64,000 bases of DNA from positions 806,001-870,000 of the forward strand of contig OZ244854.1 in assembly GCA_965220985.1 (NCBI GenBank), read 5' to 3'. Positions within the stretch are counted from its first letter, which is position 1, and every line of letters begins with the position of its first letter. The stretch is from JAPPHA01 sp965220985 (GTDB lineage: Bacteria > Pseudomonadota > Alphaproteobacteria > Rhodobacterales > Rhodobacteraceae). The notes beneath the pieces were generated by a model. It was given only the letters and a program-made list of their open reading frames with translations. It was not told the origin of the DNA and did not search any database. This document shows positions 7,954-17,148 of this stretch, piece by piece. The position numbers and the translations under genes were made by a program.

Positions 7954-9531
7954 TCAGGCTCTCTCGACCCGGATGTCGAGGAGATTCTTCGCCTCGCGCC
8001 CGCAGGCCACGCCGATCAGGTGGATCGGCTCGCCTCGATCGCGGTATTTCTCGGCATATCCCCGTTCGCGCATCTGGGAGAGCGCCAAATCCAGCGCGGA
8101 CGCCGCATCATCCCCGTTCGCCATCCTGAACTCAAGAATAAACACCTGCCCCCCACTGAGCACGACCATGTCAGCCCGATCGCGGTTCGATGCATCCTCG
8201 ACCCGGACGTCAACACCATTCGACCGAAGACACATGTGCAACAGACCAGCATACCATGCTTCATGTTGCGCGAGGTCGCCACTCGCGTGCCATTGGTAAG
8301 GAATCGCCGAAAGATAGGCGCGGAGAAGTTCAGCGAAGCCACTGAAATCGTTCGCCTCAAGGCATCTCATGAAACCGCTGCTCTCCTCCGGCACTTCAAC
8401 GGAGTGGTCGCTCAAATATCCAAGAAGCTGCTCGTTGAGGCTCAATTCCACCTCGAGATTCGGAAAATCCAACTTGAACCGGATGTGATGCCCGACCTGC
8501 TGCTCCTCGGCGATGGTCAGATAGCCAGTCTGGAACATCAGGGCCTCGATCCCGATGCACTCCACATCGAATTTTGAAACAGACCTCATGCTGGCCATCC
8601 GGTTCTTCAACTGCATGGGGCTGATGGACGCTTTCATCAGCTTCTCGAACAAAGAGGTCGGAGACCTGACATCGAACCAGTATGGCTTGAACTCGCGGTT
8701 CTTGAATAGCGAGAGCAAGTCGAAAGGGTTGTAGACTCGCTCGTCGCCCAGCCAGTGGTAGCCGTTGTACCATTTCCGTATCTCATCCCGGTCCAGTCCC
8801 GAAAGCTCGGGCGCGAACACGCGATCGAGATCGTCTTCGGTGAAACCGCAGATCGTGCCGTTGCGCGGATCGAGGCTGATGTCGATCAGGTTGTTGAGGC
8901 CCGAGGAGAACGGACCGGCCGTCGACAACATGCTCTCGCCGGTGACGAAGACGAAGTCGACATCATCGTAACTGTCCTTGATGATGCCGTAGACGCCGCA
9001 CATGTGCTCCCAGTTGGCCTTTGCCAGTTCCGGTTGGTCGAGCATGCCAAGGGCCGGTCTGTCGTGCCCGTCCACCAGCACGACCACGCTCCGTCCGGTG
9101 GCACGGTGGAGGCGATGGAGAACGGTGCACAACCGCAGCTGACCGCTATCCCGCGACCTGTCATGGCCGAGATCATGTCGACGCTCGATGCGTTCGAGCT
9201 GCTCGATGATGTCCCGGTCGAGTTCCGACGGTTCGCGATACGATCCATCGAAACTCAGGCGCACGACCGGATGCGGCTTCGACCAGTCCCAGTGGTCGTG
9301 GATGTCGAGGCCGCGAAACAGTTCTTCATCGCACTCGAACAGCGATTCCAGCGTGCTGACCAGGAGGCTCTTGCCGAAGCGCCGAGGACGGGAAAGAAAA
9401 TAGTACCATCCCCTATCCACCAACCGACGGATGAGCGGGGTCTTGTCGACATAGTAGAAGTCCCCCTCCCGAATCGTGCGGAAGTCATTGATCCCAATCG
9501 GAAGGCGGCGGCGGTTCACTTTTGACCTCAT
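7954..9531 (-). CDS. AAA-ATPase-like protein with C-terminal PD-(D/E)XK nuclease-like domain
   Basis: 525 residues. The N terminus has the hallmark order of the AAA-ATPase-like/DUF1703 family: IGINDFRTIREGDFYYVDKT, then the P-loop-like RPRRFGKSLL at residues 48-57. The C-terminal part resembles the PD-(D/E)XK segment, with D454, E467 and R469 in DMVVLSGGQVFILEFRM. Several usually invariant residues differ. The family's LVDEYDKP reads LVDGHDRP at 152-159, the usual TGxxKFSK-like segment reads TGESMLST at 197-204, and the nuclease lysine is arginine. It is probably a catalytically weakened copy of a family abundant in Bacteroidetes and scattered in proteobacteria, with no firm function. It stands alone, divergent from rsfS. 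Confidence 0.75.
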   Translation of the reverse strand: MRSKVNRRRLPIGINDFRTIREGDFYYVDKTPLIRRLVDRGWYYFLSRPRRFGKSLLVSTLESLFECDEELFRGLDIHDHWDWSKPHPVVRLSFDGSYREPSELDRDIIEQLERIERRHDLGHDRSRDSGQLRLCTVLHRLHRATGRSVVVLVDGHDRPALGMLDQPELAKANWEHMCGVYGIIKDSYDDVDFVFVTGESMLSTAGPFSSGLNNLIDISLDPRNGTICGFTEDDLDRVFAPELSGLDRDEIRKWYNGYHWLGDERVYNPFDLLSLFKNREFKPYWFDVRSPTSLFEKLMKASISPMQLKNRMASMRSVSKFDVECIGIEALMFQTGYLTIAEEQQVGHHIRFKLDFPNLEVELSLNEQLLGYLSDHSVEVPEESSGFMRCLEANDFSGFAELLRAYLSAIPYQWHASGDLAQHEAWYAGLLHMCLRSNGVDVRVEDASNRDRADMVVLSGGQVFILEFRMANGDDAASALDLALSQMRERGYAEKYRDRGEPIHLIGVACGREAKNLLDIRVERA

Positions 9532-10090
9532 CGGACAAGGGCATCCATGCTGATCGGTCAGTTATCCGGCATATCCAGACCGAACACAAACCGCATCGAT
9601 CGATCTGCACCTGCAATCTGTTCGATGATCCGCGATTCATTGTCCAAAAATGGGAAAGGTTAACTCCCCTGTCTTTGCCGCCATGGAGACTTGATGTCAG
9701 TCTTGCGATGCCAGTTGCATCGGCCCGAATTGCCCACATCGCACAGGTTTCGGACGAAACTCGCGATTGCAAGAAAGCCAAACCCAACCATGTCATTCGC
9801 GGATCCAGTCATGACCCATATCCAGGCATCGACACGTCTCAAACCGACGAAAACTCCTCGGCTTCTCAAACGGCGGACGACAAGCCTTCCAACCTGGCCG
9901 AATGGTCTCGATGCAACGACATTTCGGGCCCCAACGACAAATCGACGGCAGCGCTGAGTCGAACAGAGACCCGACATGAATACGCGCCCACTCCGGTCGA
10001 ATGTCACAATGTGAATCCGTCAAACCTTGGCAGCGGCTCCCGGACTCGCTATATTATGGACATCGGGCCGGAATGACGGTGCGACAGGGT
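9532..10090 (+). other. Gene-free interval before rsfS
   Basis: 559 bp between two divergent genes. A long open frame runs on the plus strand through here, but its protein (rich in S, T, R and P, no motif) looks like chance openness. nadD, the frequent upstream neighbour of rsfS, was not recognised here. The rsfS promoter should lie in this interval. Confidence 0.4.
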
Positions 10091-10498
10091 ATGGCAACGG
10101 AGGAAACCGTTCTGAACACACATGTCAACATGGCGGATGAGCTCTCCGCCAGTTCCATGGCGAGCGAACAAATGCTCGATTTTATCCTGAATTCCCTTGA
10201 AGATGACAAAGCCGACGACATCGTCTCGATCGACTTGCGTGGCAAGTCAGAGATGGCCGACTACATGGTGGTTGCGTCCGGGCGATCTTCGAGACGGGTT
10301 TCTGCGATCTGCGAAAAACTGGCGCTTCGGCTCAAGCAGGAAGCCGGATTGCTGTGCAGGATGGAAGGCAAGCAGGCGAGCGACTGGGTGTTGATGGATT
10401 GCGGCGACGTGATCGTCCACATCTTTCGACCGGAAGTGAGAGAATTCTACCAGCTGGAGAAAATGTGGCTGCCTGAAATCAGGGCGACACGCGCCTGA
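10091..10498 (+). CDS. rsfS: Ribosome silencing factor RsfS
   Basis: RsfS binds ribosomal protein uL14 on the 50S subunit and blocks joining with 30S when nutrients are short. The family signature is clear: LNSLEDDKADDIVSIDLRGKS, then DYMVVASGRSSRRVSAI, the EGK and DWVLMDCGDVIVHIF stretch, and the ending REFYQLEKMW. The exact start is uncertain. ATG 10091 gives 135 residues; ATG 10130 (122) and 10157 (113) are also in frame, and family lengths are about 110-130. None has a strong ribosome site. It is followed 13 bp later by rlmH, its usual partner. Confidence 0.9.
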   Translation: MATEETVLNTHVNMADELSASSMASEQMLDFILNSLEDDKADDIVSIDLRGKSEMADYMVVASGRSSRRVSAICEKLALRLKQEAGLLCRMEGKQASDWVLMDCGDVIVHIFRPEVREFYQLEKMWLPEIRATRA

Positions 10499-10511
10499 TC
10501 GGTCCCGACCG

Positions 10512-10985
10512 GTGCTCAAGATCCGGCTCTGCGTCGTCGGGCGAATGCGCGACGGACCCGAAGCCAGCCTCTTCTACGACTACCTCGATCGGTTCAACCG
10601 ACTTGCACGCGGGCAGGGCTTCGGCCCTGTCGAAGCGATCGAGGTCGAGATGGGCAAAACGCCAGATCCTGCCAAGGAAGCGCAGGGACTTCGCCGCATC
10701 ATTCCTCGAGATGCGCGGACCATCGCCATGGACGAACGCGGCAAGATGTTGACGTCGGTGGAGTTCGCCGAACTCCTGGCCGACTGGAAAGACGACGGTC
10801 GCACCCATGCTGCCATCTTGATCGGCGGGGTCGACGGTCTCCTCCCCGACCTTCGTCGAAGTGCGAATGTCAGAATCTCGATGGGTCGGATGGTCTGGCC
10901 CCACATGCTTGCGCGGGTCATGTTGATGGAGCAGTTGTACAGGGCAGCCTCCATACTCGCCGGGCACGCCTATCACCGCCGATGA
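10512..10985 (+). CDS. rlmH: 23S rRNA (pseudouridine1915-N3)-methyltransferase RlmH
   Basis: 157 residues from GTG 10512. It methylates pseudouridine 1915 in helix 69 of 23S rRNA on assembled 70S ribosomes, using S-adenosylmethionine. It has the SPOUT-fold features: KIRLCVVGRMRDGPE at the N terminus, AMDERGKMLTSVEFAELL, the knot glycine loop FLIGG-like sequence ILIGGVDGL, and the C-terminal MVWPHMLARVMLMEQLYRAASILAGHAYHR. The length matches the family. It sits in a ribosome-related operon with rsfS and leads into gpmI. Confidence 0.95.
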   Translation: MLKIRLCVVGRMRDGPEASLFYDYLDRFNRLARGQGFGPVEAIEVEMGKTPDPAKEAQGLRRIIPRDARTIAMDERGKMLTSVEFAELLADWKDDGRTHAAILIGGVDGLLPDLRRSANVRISMGRMVWPHMLARVMLMEQLYRAASILAGHAYHRR

Positions 10986-11019
10986 CCGAAGCCGCTCCGA
11001 TATCGAAAAGGCAGTCGAA

Positions 11020-12555
11020 ATGAACCGTTTCCCCATCGTCCTTTGCATTCTTGATGGGTGGGGCCTTCGGGGCGAAAGGGCGGGCAATGCGGTTCGCTTG
11101 GCCAAGACGCCGAATTTCGACCGCGTCATGTCCGAGTTCCCTTCAACCGAACTCTTTGCTCATGGACAGGATGTCGGACTGCCTGACGGTCAGATCGGAA
11201 ACTCCGAGGTCGGCCATCTCAACATCGGCGCGGGCCGAATTGTCGAGATGGAACTGAGCAGGATCAATCGAATCTGTTCGAGTGGAGAACTCGGAAGGCA
11301 GGCCGGGTTCGAACGCTTTGTTGCGGCGCTGCGCAAATCTGGCGGAACCGCTCATGTCTTGGGCGTGCTGTCGGACGGTGGGGTTCACGCGCACCTCGAT
11401 CACATGGTAGCCGCCGTCGGCATTCTGTCCGAATCTCGAATCCCGACCGCAATTCACCTCATGACCGACGGTCGTGATGTCGTGCCCATGTCGGCCATGG
11501 GATATCTTGATCGCATGTCTGCATCTCTGTCGGAGTTGCCCGGACCGCCTCGGATTGCGACCGTTTCCGGGCGCTACTTCGCGATGGATCGCGATCGCAG
11601 GTGGGACCGAACGCAGAGTGCCTACAATGCCATGGTCAACGGCGATGCACCGCGTCTCGACTCCGCCCGATCCGTCATCGCGGATGCCTATGCGAACGAG
11701 ATCACAGACGAGTTCATCCGCCCCGCCGTCATCGGGGATTACCAGGGAATGCACGACAGCGACGGATTGCTGTGCCTGAACTTCCGCGCAGACAGGATGC
11801 GACAGATTCTCTCATCGATTGGCGAACAGGGCTTCGATCACTTCGATACCGGAACTCGGCCCCAGCTCTCGGCCATGTCGGGTTTCGTTTCATACTCGGA
11901 CATCCATGACCGGTTCATGGACAGGATCTTCGACAAGGATCTACTGAGCGGGACGCTGGGACAGCAGGTTTCAGAGGCCGGCTACCGACAGCTTCGCGTC
12001 GCGGAGAGCGAAAAGTACCCTCACGTGACGTATTTTCTGAACGGCGGCGAAGAAACACCGTTCCCGGGGGAAGACAGGCGTTTGATCCCGAGTCCGAAGG
12101 TGCCGACCTACGACTTGCAGCCGGAGATGTCCGAACGGGGGGTAACTGCCACCGTTGTCGATGCTCTGAAGGCGGGCGACCACCAGTTCATCATCGTCAA
12201 CTACGCCAATCCCGACATGGTCGGTCACACGGGCGACCTCGACGCTGCGGTCAAGGCCTGCGAGGCAGTCGACCAAGGGGTCGGCGAAGTCATCGAAGCC
12301 TTGAGAGATGTCGGCGGGGTGATGATCCTGACCGCGGATCACGGAAACTGCGAAGTCATGATCGACCCTGAATCCCAGGGACCTCACACGGCCCATACGA
12401 CCAATCCGGTTCCTTTTGCAGTCATCGGCAGTGATCGAGACTTCAGTCTCAGGAGTGGCGGTCGCCTCGCCGATGTCGCGCCGACGTTACTGGCGCTTGC
12501 GGGCTTGCAACCGGCGAAAGAAATGACCGGGGTGTCGTTGATCGACAAGGAGTGA
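11020..12555 (+). CDS. gpmI: 2,3-bisphosphoglycerate-independent phosphoglycerate mutase
   Basis: 511 residues, the usual GpmI length. It interconverts 3- and 2-phosphoglycerate in glycolysis and gluconeogenesis using two metal ions and a phosphoserine intermediate. Visible motifs are VLCILDGWG at the N terminus, the nucleophile serine in GNSEVGHLNIGAGR (about residue 66), TDGRDVVP, RYFAMDRD, NFRADRMRQ, and the C-terminal metal site segments NYANPDMVGHTG and LTADHGNCEVM. It lies 34 bp after rlmH, so it is probably co-transcribed. Two lineage-typical downstream genes, envC and ctpA, are not next here. Confidence 0.95.
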   Translation: MNRFPIVLCILDGWGLRGERAGNAVRLAKTPNFDRVMSEFPSTELFAHGQDVGLPDGQIGNSEVGHLNIGAGRIVEMELSRINRICSSGELGRQAGFERFVAALRKSGGTAHVLGVLSDGGVHAHLDHMVAAVGILSESRIPTAIHLMTDGRDVVPMSAMGYLDRMSASLSELPGPPRIATVSGRYFAMDRDRRWDRTQSAYNAMVNGDAPRLDSARSVIADAYANEITDEFIRPAVIGDYQGMHDSDGLLCLNFRADRMRQILSSIGEQGFDHFDTGTRPQLSAMSGFVSYSDIHDRFMDRIFDKDLLSGTLGQQVSEAGYRQLRVAESEKYPHVTYFLNGGEETPFPGEDRRLIPSPKVPTYDLQPEMSERGVTATVVDALKAGDHQFIIVNYANPDMVGHTGDLDAAVKACEAVDQGVGEVIEALRDVGGVMILTADHGNCEVMIDPESQGPHTAHTTNPVPFAVIGSDRDFSLRSGGRLADVAPTLLALAGLQPAKEMTGVSLIDKE

Positions 12556-12602
12556 GCGACACTCTACTGGACTGGCAACAATTCCGCCTGCTGAACTCAA
12601 GA

Positions 12603-12836
12603 TTACCTTGTGAATGTCCGCGCGATTTCTTCGGCCCCCATCTGATCGAAATCATCGGGAACGGTTCCCTTCCCCTCCAGAAACCCGAGTCTTCGCGCCC
12701 CTTTCGGGGTGAACGGCACAACCTTCACGAGCGGTTTGCCCGCACGAGCAATGATGAACTCATCTCCCTCTGCGGCGGCGGTCACCAACTTCGAGAGATG
12801 TGTCTTCGCTTCCTGCATGTTCACGATCTTCATCAT
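12603..12836 (-). CDS. Phd/YefM-type antitoxin without a toxin gene
   Basis: 77 residues starting MMKIVNMQEAKTHLSKLV, with the typical AAAEGDEFIIARAGKPLVKVVP that defines the prevent-host-death/YefM fold. The family binds operator DNA through its N terminus and neutralises a toxin (Doc, YoeB or a PIN protein) through its C terminus. GAGGGAAG just upstream supports the start. The toxin normally follows the antitoxin, but downstream on this strand only 47 bp separate it from the end of the convergent gpmI. The partner is therefore missing, and the protein may act alone or on a toxin encoded elsewhere. Confidence 0.85.
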   Translation of the reverse strand: MMKIVNMQEAKTHLSKLVTAAAEGDEFIIARAGKPLVKVVPFTPKGARRLGFLEGKGTVPDDFDQMGAEEIARTFTR

Positions 12837-13048
12837 CTTCCCTCACTTGGTCCACACGCTGGATCAGATAGAATTGCAAAATTGAGAGTGCAAGGCTGCT
12901 TGGCGCGGGTCATCATGGGGCCGTGGATAGTCATCGGGGCATGGATGGTTACGCATGTCAGTTCAAAGCAGCGGTTCACATCCGTTGGCCGAGCGCATTG
13001 TCAAACACCCGGACGTAGCCTCACTGAAGCTACAGTTTCGAAATCACT

Positions 13049-13924
13049 TCAATCGCCGAACAGGTCGGTGATCCTTGCTGGCTGGTTGGGGAGTTTTCCG
13101 GCGATGCGTGTGTAGGCATCGCCCATGGTCTCGATGAACGACACGTTGTCGTGCCAGAACTGCGGGTGGTCGCCCTCCCGCCGCATGGGTAGAACTGACA
13201 CCGGCGGCGGCGGCCTCGAAGTTGTCGCGCCTCCAGGAATTCCCGACCCCAGCCAGAATCGTCGTTGATCCTCGAGGTCGATGTCGGGATCCGTCGTCGC
13301 GACGGATGGAAGCCGTGATTGCACCGTCATCGATTCGAGGTCCGGTTCGGAATCGATGTGGGTGCTCGCCAGCGCCGACCCGAATTCGGACCTCTTGACC
13401 GCTTCGAACAACTTCTCGCGCGGAAGTCCCCTGAGTTCGAACAGTACAAAGGGATCGTGGTCGATCATTCCGGCCACGCGGTAGTAGACCCCAGCGACAT
13501 GCTTGCAGGGGTTTGCCCAGTCCGGACAACTGCACTTGGACTCGATCTCCCGGCCGGTCTTCGGCAGAAGCCCGTGTTTCGTGCCTGCAAATGCTCTCTC
13601 GATTGTCGGTGGGACCTCGCCAAGGAGCAGATGCGTCACCCAGTTCGCGTTGGTTCCAAGCCGCTCCAGCACGACTTTCCAGTCTCGCTGCGAAATCTTC
13701 GCGAGCGTGACCTCGGCCTTGTAATAGGGCGTCTCGTAAACGCCAAAGTACGGGTTGACGTTGCCCTCGACGGTCGCCTTGGCAACGTTGCCCGTCATCG
13801 AGAACTTCACCAGCCGCCGCGGTGTCGAATAGCTGCGCCCACGTGACAACCGGCCGGAGTCCATGAAGTTCTCGAGCGCCGACAGGAATTCCTGTCCCCA
13901 CCATGTCTTGCTGCGGTTGGCCAT
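13049..13924 (-). CDS. SWIM zinc-finger domain protein
   Basis: 291 residues starting MANRSKTWWGQEFLSALENFM, with GGGAGAA as ribosome site. Around residues 130-150 it has the CxCx(n)CxH SWIM motif, seen as SKCSCPDWANPCKHVAGVYY, which binds one zinc ion and is used for DNA or protein contacts. The N-terminal WWGxxxLxALE...RGRSYxxxG-like segment is characteristic of the SWIM partners of bacterial SNF2 proteins. It follows the SNF2 gene by 59 bp on the same strand, so the two are almost certainly one operon. The C-terminal third is of low complexity and not recognised. Confidence 0.85.
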   Translation of the reverse strand: MANRSKTWWGQEFLSALENFMDSGRLSRGRSYSTPRRLVKFSMTGNVAKATVEGNVNPYFGVYETPYYKAEVTLAKISQRDWKVVLERLGTNANWVTHLLLGEVPPTIERAFAGTKHGLLPKTGREIESKCSCPDWANPCKHVAGVYYRVAGMIDHDPFVLFELRGLPREKLFEAVKRSEFGSALASTHIDSEPDLESMTVQSRLPSVATTDPDIDLEDQRRFWLGSGIPGGATTSRPPPPVSVLPMRREGDHPQFWHDNVSFIETMGDAYTRIAGKLPNQPARITDLFGD

Positions 13925-13983
13925 CGCCGTTCTCCCGTTGTCTCGTTGCGGCCGGCAATCGTCCGCTGTGCCCCGTGCGTGCG

Positions 13984-16900
13984 CTACGGCGTGTTGACGT
14001 CGCCCCGGTCGAGCTTGATCAGTTCCCTGAATTCGTCGTTGCCCATGTCCGAAAGCCAGTTCTCGCCGGTTCCAAGGATGTCTTCCGCGAGTTGCCGCTT
14101 CGATTCGATCAGTCGATCGATCCGTTCTTCGAGCGTTCCGATCGTCACCATCTTGTGGACCATGACCATCTTGGTCTGCCCGATCCTGTAGGCGCGGTCG
14201 GTCGCCTGGTTTTCCACCGCCGGGTTCCACCAGCGATCGAAATGAATGACGTGGCTGGCGCGAGTGAGCGTCAGCCCCACGCCCGCCGCCCGAAGCGAAA
14301 GAACGAATATGGCGGGTTCCGAATCCGAGTCCTGGAAGCGCTCGACCATGTGCTGGCGCATGGCCATCGGGGTCCCGCCATGAAGATAGTGTACCGTGCA
14401 TCCGATCCGCGACCGGAACAGGGCTTCGAGCGACTTGCCGACTTCGGTGAACTGGGAGAACACGAGCACGCTCTCGCCCGCCGCGTGAATCTCTTCCAGC
14501 ATTTCGCAAACCCGCGCGAGCTTGTGGGAGCGCGATTCCGCGAAGTCGCTCCCGTCCTGGAGATACTGGGCCGGATGATTGCAGATCTGCTTGAGCCGCG
14601 TGAGGGCCGAGAGCATGACGCCGCGCCGTTCGATCCCCTCCGCCGAAGTCAGCCGATCGTCGATGTCGCGCAGAACAGCCTCGTAGAGACTCGCCTGCTC
14701 CGCCGTGAGACTGCATTGCGCGTTCTGTTCGATCTTCTCGGGGAGATCGCTGATGATGGACTTGTCGCTCTTCAGCCGCCGCAGAATGAACGGTTGAACC
14801 ATGTTTCTGAGACGCGTCAAAGTCTTGCGGTCGCCTTCTCGCATGATCGGACGCTCGAACTCCCTGCGGAACGACGTCACGTTGCCGAGAAACCCCGGGT
14901 TGATGACGTTGAACAGCGACCACAGATCGAGCAGGCGGTTCTCGACCGGAGTCCCGGTCAAGGCGATCCGACGCCGTGCCGGAATGGCGGCAAGCGCCTT
15001 GGTGATCGCGGCCGAGGGGTTCTTGACGTTCTGGGCCTCGTCGATCACCAGGCGCCGCCAGTCGATCTTCTTGAGCCACGAACCGTCGAGCCTCGCGATA
15101 CCGAACGACATGATCACGAGATCGACGCCGGCAATCGCCGCCTTCATGTCAGCCGGATTCTTGGCACGATCGCTGCCGTGATGGATCAGCACGTCCAGGG
15201 ACGGTGCAAAGCGACGCGCCTCGCTCTGCCAGTTGCCCAGGACCGACGTCGGCGCGACCAGCATGGTCGGTCCCTCGTCCGGGTTGTCAGCCTTCGCCCG
15301 CAACAGGGTCGCCAGCACCTGGATCGTCTTGCCGAGACCCATGTCGTCCGCAAGGCAGGCGCCGATCTCCATGCTCTCGGCATGCGACAGCCACGAAAAC
15401 CCGCGCAGCTGATAGTTTCGCAATGAACCGTTCAGCGACTCGGGCTGAGGCAGAAGCGAGAGCTTTCCCGGATCCCGGAACCTGTCCATGGCCTCGGCGA
15501 GTTCGCCGTCGAAGACGATCTCTCGGTCGGGGTCGGCCGAGATCTTCAGAATGTCCTCGAGGCTGGTCAGTTCCTCGCTGTGTGCCGCCTGCCAGTAATC
15601 TTCGAGCCGCGAGATGTCCTCGGCATTCAACTCCATCCACTGGCCGCGCGCGAAGACGAGACCTTCCTTGGCCTGTATGATCCTTTCCCACTCCTCCGCC
15701 GTCAGTTCCACGCCGTCGAGTACGACCGAGGGCTCCCAGGCAATGATGGAATCCATTCCCAGGATTCCGCTCGACTCGGTGCCTGCTCCTTTTTCATTCT
15801 GGGCGGATGCGGCGCGAGCCTGCATGCGAATTCGCAGCCGACGCTGCCCGGTCGCGGTCCACCACGACGGGACGATGACACGGAATCCCGCGCCTTGAAG
15901 CACGGGAGCGTCGTGCCTGAGAAACTCGAGCGCCTCGGTGCGATCGAGGACAATCTCGTGCGGTCGATCCGAATCCATGCCTTCCCAGAGTCGCGAATAC
16001 AGACGGGCGGCCTGTCCCAGCTGGAGGAGAGCTTCTGCAGCGCGGTGCGGCGGCGGTTCCGACCCCCAAAATTCAGACATCGGAACCTGCAAGGAAGGAT
16101 CGCGGCGCGACGTGAGCAACCATTCCAGCCGCCATCGGTCCGGTTCGTCCTCGGTCGGATCCTTCAGACGAAACGAGACCTGATCGTCCGCGGTCTCGCT
16201 CGTGCGATTGATCCTGTCGCGCCAGCGACGCCACTGTCGCCAGTCCGTTTCCGTGATCCTGGCGGCCGGCATGTCGAATCTGGAACGGCTGGCGGCCGAA
16301 CTTGCAAAATGCGTCTGCGCCTTGGGAAGCGCGAGAGCGGGAAACGGATCCTTGAATCGCTTCAGCAACGTCTGTGGGAGGGAGACACTTGCCACCCGCC
16401 GGTTCAACTCGGAGCTGACAAAGTGGCGAACCAGATCATCGGCGGCGTAAAACGACGGCTGGGGTCGTGTGCCCGATGGAGGGTTCAAATGCAGGGAGCG
16501 GCAAATTCCCGGCATTCCGTCAGAAAACGATTCAACGATGCCTTCGAGTGCCGCGTCGGTCAGTTCCCACCCGGCATCAAACCGAATGTCGTTCCCGGAC
16601 TTCGCCGACTTCCTTTTTTGACGACCCGGCGGTTTCGCGTTTACCTGATCGAGGATCGGAAAGATCGCGGGAAGATATTCATGCCGCCTGATCGCCTCGT
16701 CGAGACTTGATGACAGTTGCGACCAGAACTCGAGATCGCTTCCCGACTGGATCGACGGATCCGCAGCAAGATGACCGAACGCCTCGAGCGCCATCTGAGG
16801 GTCGACAACCGAGATGGCGTCAATGGACCAGTACCGCCAGTGGTCAGGATTCGAGAACTCGCCTCCGGACTCGGCCATGCATTGCAAGGACGGCAAGGGA

Positions 16901-17136
16901 CACTTGGCCGTTCCTGGCAGCAGACCATGGACTTCCATTGGTTCGAACCTGGCCGCCGCATCCTTGGCCATCCGAGCGAGCAAACTGCCGAGCGATTTCG
17001 CGTCGACGTGAAACGGGTGTCTGCCGGGCGCCTCTTTGCCGTTAGGCGCCGCCGATCTGCGGACACTCTCTGCCCAGATCAGAAACCGCCCCTCAGGTAC
17101 CCAACTGCCGTGCATGACGAAAATGTCGGCGTCCAT
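13984..17136 (-). CDS. SNF2-family DNA helicase/translocase (RapA/HepA-like, with SNF2-associated domain)
   Basis: About 1050 residues. The C-terminal half has the full helicase set: Walker A DDMGLGKTIQ near residue 600, DEAQ in VIDEAQNVKN near 697, LTGTPVENRLLDLWSLFNVINPGFLG, and the second RecA domain with VFSQFTE, LHGGTP, LSLRAAGVGLTLTRASHVIHFDRWWNPAVENQATDRAYRIGQ. The middle, with VVLDGVELTAEEWERI and KEGLVFARGQWMEL, matches the bacterial SNF2-associated domain. The start at 17136 is preferred over ATG 17148 because AGGGAG lies just before it. Such proteins translocate along double-stranded DNA; paired with a SWIM protein the role is unknown, perhaps chromatin or defence related. Confidence 0.85.
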   Translation of the reverse strand: MDADIFVMHGSWVPEGRFLIWAESVRRSAAPNGKEAPGRHPFHVDAKSLGSLLARMAKDAAARFEPMEVHGLLPGTAKCPLPSLQCMAESGGEFSNPDHWRYWSIDAISVVDPQMALEAFGHLAADPSIQSGSDLEFWSQLSSSLDEAIRRHEYLPAIFPILDQVNAKPPGRQKRKSAKSGNDIRFDAGWELTDAALEGIVESFSDGMPGICRSLHLNPPSGTRPQPSFYAADDLVRHFVSSELNRRVASVSLPQTLLKRFKDPFPALALPKAQTHFASSAASRSRFDMPAARITETDWRQWRRWRDRINRTSETADDQVSFRLKDPTEDEPDRWRLEWLLTSRRDPSLQVPMSEFWGSEPPPHRAAEALLQLGQAARLYSRLWEGMDSDRPHEIVLDRTEALEFLRHDAPVLQGAGFRVIVPSWWTATGQRRLRIRMQARAASAQNEKGAGTESSGILGMDSIIAWEPSVVLDGVELTAEEWERIIQAKEGLVFARGQWMELNAEDISRLEDYWQAAHSEELTSLEDILKISADPDREIVFDGELAEAMDRFRDPGKLSLLPQPESLNGSLRNYQLRGFSWLSHAESMEIGACLADDMGLGKTIQVLATLLRAKADNPDEGPTMLVAPTSVLGNWQSEARRFAPSLDVLIHHGSDRAKNPADMKAAIAGVDLVIMSFGIARLDGSWLKKIDWRRLVIDEAQNVKNPSAAITKALAAIPARRRIALTGTPVENRLLDLWSLFNVINPGFLGNVTSFRREFERPIMREGDRKTLTRLRNMVQPFILRRLKSDKSIISDLPEKIEQNAQCSLTAEQASLYEAVLRDIDDRLTSAEGIERRGVMLSALTRLKQICNHPAQYLQDGSDFAESRSHKLARVCEMLEEIHAAGESVLVFSQFTEVGKSLEALFRSRIGCTVHYLHGGTPMAMRQHMVERFQDSDSEPAIFVLSLRAAGVGLTLTRASHVIHFDRWWNPAVENQATDRAYRIGQTKMVMVHKMVTIGTLEERIDRLIESKRQLAEDILGTGENWLSDMGNDEFRELIKLDRGDVNTP

Positions 17137-17148
17137 GCTCTCCCTCAT

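Noticed and set aside
9522..10076. 184-codon open frame on the plus strand before rsfS
   Set aside because: The protein has no motif or family-like region and is rich in S, T, R and P, and it overlaps the start of the minus-strand ATPase-like gene. Openness of this length occurs by chance in GC-rich DNA.
13984..15079. Long minus-strand frame antisense-like to and overlapping the SNF2 gene, continuous with the SWIM gene
   Set aside because: Only the part from 13924 down to 13049 matches SWIM features and has a ribosome site. The upstream part is an arginine-rich shadow of the SNF2 frame.
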